Assembly: GCF_041200025.1 (NCBI RefSeq)
Contig: NZ_CP165628.1
Span: 124,001-188,000 of the forward strand
DNA length: 64,000 bases
Direction of reading: 5' to 3'
Source: Rouxiella sp. WC2420
GTDB taxonomy: Bacteria; Pseudomonadota; Gammaproteobacteria; Enterobacterales; Enterobacteriaceae
Shown here piece after piece: positions 60,403 to 64,000 of this stretch; the first letter of the stretch is position 1; the number at the start of each line of letters is the position of its first letter. The translations under genes were made by a program, and so were the position numbers. Below the pieces are notes generated by a model. That model was not told where the DNA came from and made no database searches. It was given only the letters and a program-made list of their open reading frames with translations.

Positions 60403-61674
60403 TTATTGAGTCGCTTTGGCCCCTATTTTTGAGAACAGCCCACAAAGCAGCGCCGCGACCAGTAATGACGGAATAGTCGCGCCGAGATTTGGGTAAAACT
60501 GTGCAATCAGATGATAGGTCGCAATCCCTAAAATCCACGCAATCAGCGCGCGCCAATCCAGGCTTTTCTCCGCGGGCTGGCGATGACGCAGCACAAAGTA
60601 GCTCATCAATACCACGCCAAACAGCGGCGCAAACACTGAGCCAATCAGCAGCAGGAAATTCTCGTAGCGGTCGAGTGGAATACCCCAGGCAATCAGCGTA
60701 CAAATTAAACCAATTGCCCAGCTGAGTTTGCCGATGTTAAGCGGCAACAGGGTTCCGGTAGACAGCGCGGCAGAGTGGATGTCGGCGAAGGTGTTTTCGT
60801 GTTCGTCGACCAGAATCAACAGCAGTGGAATACCCAGCGCGACGCCAGACAGCGCCAGCAGCAGCGCGTTGCTGTCCTGCGAGCTGACAAAGGCCAGAGT
60901 GTAAGCCGCGCCCAGCGCCATCATCCACAGGCTGCCGAGGAAGAAACCACAGGCAGTGCCGAAGAAATTCTGCCGGGTGGATTTGCCAAAGCGAGTGTAA
61001 TCCGAAACCAGCGGCAGCCACGATAGCGCCATCGACACCACAATGTCGCAGGCCAGTGCGAACGGCATGCTGCCATCTCCGGCTTTGTGCCACAGCGTGC
61101 TTAACGAGGCGTGTTGCAGCAAGTTGATGCTTAACCAGCTACAACTGGCGATCAGCAGCCAAATACCCCAGCGGCGCAGCACCACGCGGATAAACGCCAG
61201 CGGGCCACATACTGCCAGCAGCGTAGCGACGAAGCCGAAAATCCAGGTCCACAGAGTGGGATTAGCCCAGAAACTCCCCGCGCCCCACGCCTGTTTAGCC
61301 AGCAGACTGGCGGCGTCGCGCATCACCACAATCTCGAAAGCGCCCCAGCCAATCAGCTGCAAAATATTGCACAGCGCGGGCAGGGCGATACCTTTTTTAC
61401 CCAGACTTAACGTTAACGAGGACATCGACGACATCCCGGTTTGCCCGCCGATCACCCCAACCAGCGCCAGCAGAATCACGCCAACCAGCGTGCCGGTGAA
61501 AATTGCCAGCAGAGAACCGGCCATGCCCAGCCCCGGCGCTAAAATCGCACCGGCCTGAAGCACCATCAAGCCCATTCCCAGTGAGAACCAGAGCGAGAAC
61601 AGATCGCGCCAACCCAGCACCCTTGTCTTGGCGGTGACAGGCTGTGCCGGAGTATAAATACTATTGTTTTTCAT
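60403..61674 (-). CDS. NCS1-family nucleobase/cytosine-type permease (CodB/CytX-like)
   Basis: 423 residues with about twelve membrane helices. WRDLFSLWFSLGMGLMVLQAGAILAPGLGMAGSLLAIFTGTLVG, LQLIGWGAFEIVVMRDAA, SWLPLVSDYTRFG and GIPLDRYENFLLLIGSVFAPLFG are NCS1 marks. CytX proteins carry hydroxymethylpyrimidine for thiamine synthesis, CodB carries cytosine. No TPP riboswitch is visible upstream, so the substrate is open. Confidence 0.88.
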   Translation of the reverse strand: MKNNSIYTPAQPVTAKTRVLGWRDLFSLWFSLGMGLMVLQAGAILAPGLGMAGSLLAIFTGTLVGVILLALVGVIGGQTGMSSMSSLTLSLGKKGIALPALCNILQLIGWGAFEIVVMRDAASLLAKQAWGAGSFWANPTLWTWIFGFVATLLAVCGPLAFIRVVLRRWGIWLLIASCSWLSINLLQHASLSTLWHKAGDGSMPFALACDIVVSMALSWLPLVSDYTRFGKSTRQNFFGTACGFFLGSLWMMALGAAYTLAFVSSQDSNALLLALSGVALGIPLLLILVDEHENTFADIHSAALSTGTLLPLNIGKLSWAIGLICTLIAWGIPLDRYENFLLLIGSVFAPLFGVVLMSYFVLRHRQPAEKSLDWRALIAWILGIATYHLIAQFYPNLGATIPSLLVAALLCGLFSKIGAKATQ

Positions 61675-61761
61675 GTGGTTAATATCATCAGCAAGCAGAG
61701 CGCTTTTTATACCACACTTAGCGCATCAGCGTGATGGCGAGCGCACTTTTTAGACTGGGTT

Positions 61762-62490
61762 TTACTTTTGCTGCGGACTAAGGCCGTTTGAGAGTAGCGC
61801 AACCACGTGCTGTGCCAACTGCTCGGTATTCGGGTGATCACCGGTTGATGATTTATAAACGCGGGACGAGGCGATAGGTAAAAAAGTCAGGCCAAACAGC
61901 GAGATAAAAATTAGCTCGGGGTTAAGCCCGGCATTGAGTTTGCCTTCTTGCTGCCAGCGCGCCAGACTGCGCATTGATTCATCTCGCTGCCCGCTGCCAT
62001 AGCGTTGCTCCATCCGCGTTTTGAGCATGCCGCTTTCGCTGATGATTTCACGTACCCACAGCGCGGCAAACCATTCGTGCTCGACGGAAATATCAATAAA
62101 CTGTTTAGCCAGCCGAGTCAGTGCGATAACCGGATCGTTGGCCGAGTCCTGAAACAGAGTACTGAACGAGGCGCGAATCGGCAGAAAACGCTCTTCAATC
62201 AGCACATCGAGCAGCTGTTCGCGGGTATTGAAATAATAGTGCAGCATGGCGGGCGTGACGCCGGCCTCGCGGGCAATTGCGGTCAATGGGGTATCGGCAA
62301 TCCCTTGGCGTGCAAACATCGCCAATGCCGTCTCCAGCAAGAGGTGACGGCGTTCCGCACCTTTTGCCACACCGGAAGGGCGTCCTGGTCGACGCGACAA
62401 ACTCTTTGAATCTTCAGATAATTTTCCCTGCAAATCACCGGGTTTTTCAGATTTTTTACTTTTCATTTTTTTAACAGACCCATTGACCAT
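61762..62490 (-). CDS. TetR-family regulator
   Basis: 242 residues. An unusually long basic N-terminal tail (KKMKSKKSEKPG, RRPGRPSGVAKGAE) before the HTH (TPLTAIAREAGVTPAMLHYYFNTREQLLDVLI), then a TetR ligand domain. The start may be the internal ATG eight codons in. Divergent from the DHA2 efflux pump, with a palindrome between them, which is the classical repressor-pump layout. Confidence 0.9.
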   Translation of the reverse strand: MVNGSVKKMKSKKSEKPGDLQGKLSEDSKSLSRRPGRPSGVAKGAERRHLLLETALAMFARQGIADTPLTAIAREAGVTPAMLHYYFNTREQLLDVLIEERFLPIRASFSTLFQDSANDPVIALTRLAKQFIDISVEHEWFAALWVREIISESGMLKTRMEQRYGSGQRDESMRSLARWQQEGKLNAGLNPELIFISLFGLTFLPIASSRVYKSSTGDHPNTEQLAQHVVALLSNGLSPQQK

Positions 62491-62509
62491 TGGTGAAGTT
62501 AACTCCTAT

Positions 62510-64000
<1,491 letters not shown>

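Noticed and set aside
61675-61761. TPP riboswitch before the NCS1 permease gene
   Set aside because: The region lacks the CUGAGA and the conserved GAUNUGG/AAUGCCAG elements and is too short, so the thiamine link of CytX is not supported.

Overview
The window looks like a chromosomal segment of an enteric gammaproteobacterium (order Enterobacterales). The dppABCDF, dctA, yhjJ, kdgK, yhjG, cdh, yhjE, yhjD and yhjC genes lie together much as in the E. coli yhj region, and their products closely resemble the E. coli proteins. The many extra catabolic loci and the HmsP-like gene beside dctA suggest a Yersiniaceae-type environmental relative (Serratia/Rahnella/Rouxiella-like), but the genus cannot be fixed from sequence reading alone. 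No rRNA, tRNA, CRISPR array, prophage or insertion sequence was seen.

Layout. 1-791 is the 5' part of a Rieske/FAD reductase. 951-6528 is a LysR-controlled amide and amino-acid locus (MFS carrier, amidase, RidA, FAD amino-acid dehydrogenase). 6525-7318 is a GNAT/DUF1778 toxin-antitoxin pair. 7389-16524 is one long minus-strand operon: an M20 amidohydrolase, a complete Opp/Dpp-type ABC importer, a serine hydrolase and an MmgE/PrpD protein. 16727-17644 is a LysR regulator with a near-consensus sigma54 promoter and a consensus NtrC site. 18458-24154 is dppABCDF. 24350-36803 is the conserved yhj block, including an HmsP homologue that has lost its GGDEF and EAL domains. 36932-40889 holds an SDR, a GNAT enzyme and a cytochrome b561/TPR/ECF sigma/anti-sigma operon. 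41276-45216 is a periplasmic three-subunit flavohaem dehydrogenase with a consensus CRP site. 45382-48196 is a LysR/EamA pair plus a PanE-like reductase. 48693-50336 is mqo. 50466-60215 is a catabolic island: PanE-like reductase, MBL lactonase-like enzyme, NIPSNAP, two beta-hydroxyacid dehydrogenases, aldehyde dehydrogenase, two carboxymuconolactone-decarboxylase-type proteins, cupin, MHS transporter and a GntR/FCD regulator. 60403-64000 carries an NCS1 permease and a TetR/DHA2 efflux pair that runs off the window.

How it works together. The theme is scavenging and oxidation of small organic acids, peptides and amides. A sigma54/NtrC-driven LysR gene sits between two peptide-type ABC systems, which suggests a nitrogen-limitation relay like that of Nac. 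The 51625-60215 genes form a plausible lactone or hydroxy acid to aldehyde to acid pathway under a GntR/FCD repressor, whose candidate operator words recur in three gene-start regions. Local regulators have recognisable operators: KdgR at kdgK, a TetR palindrome, a duplicated LysR palindrome around the EamA gene, and an inverted repeat over the toxin-antitoxin ribosome-binding site.
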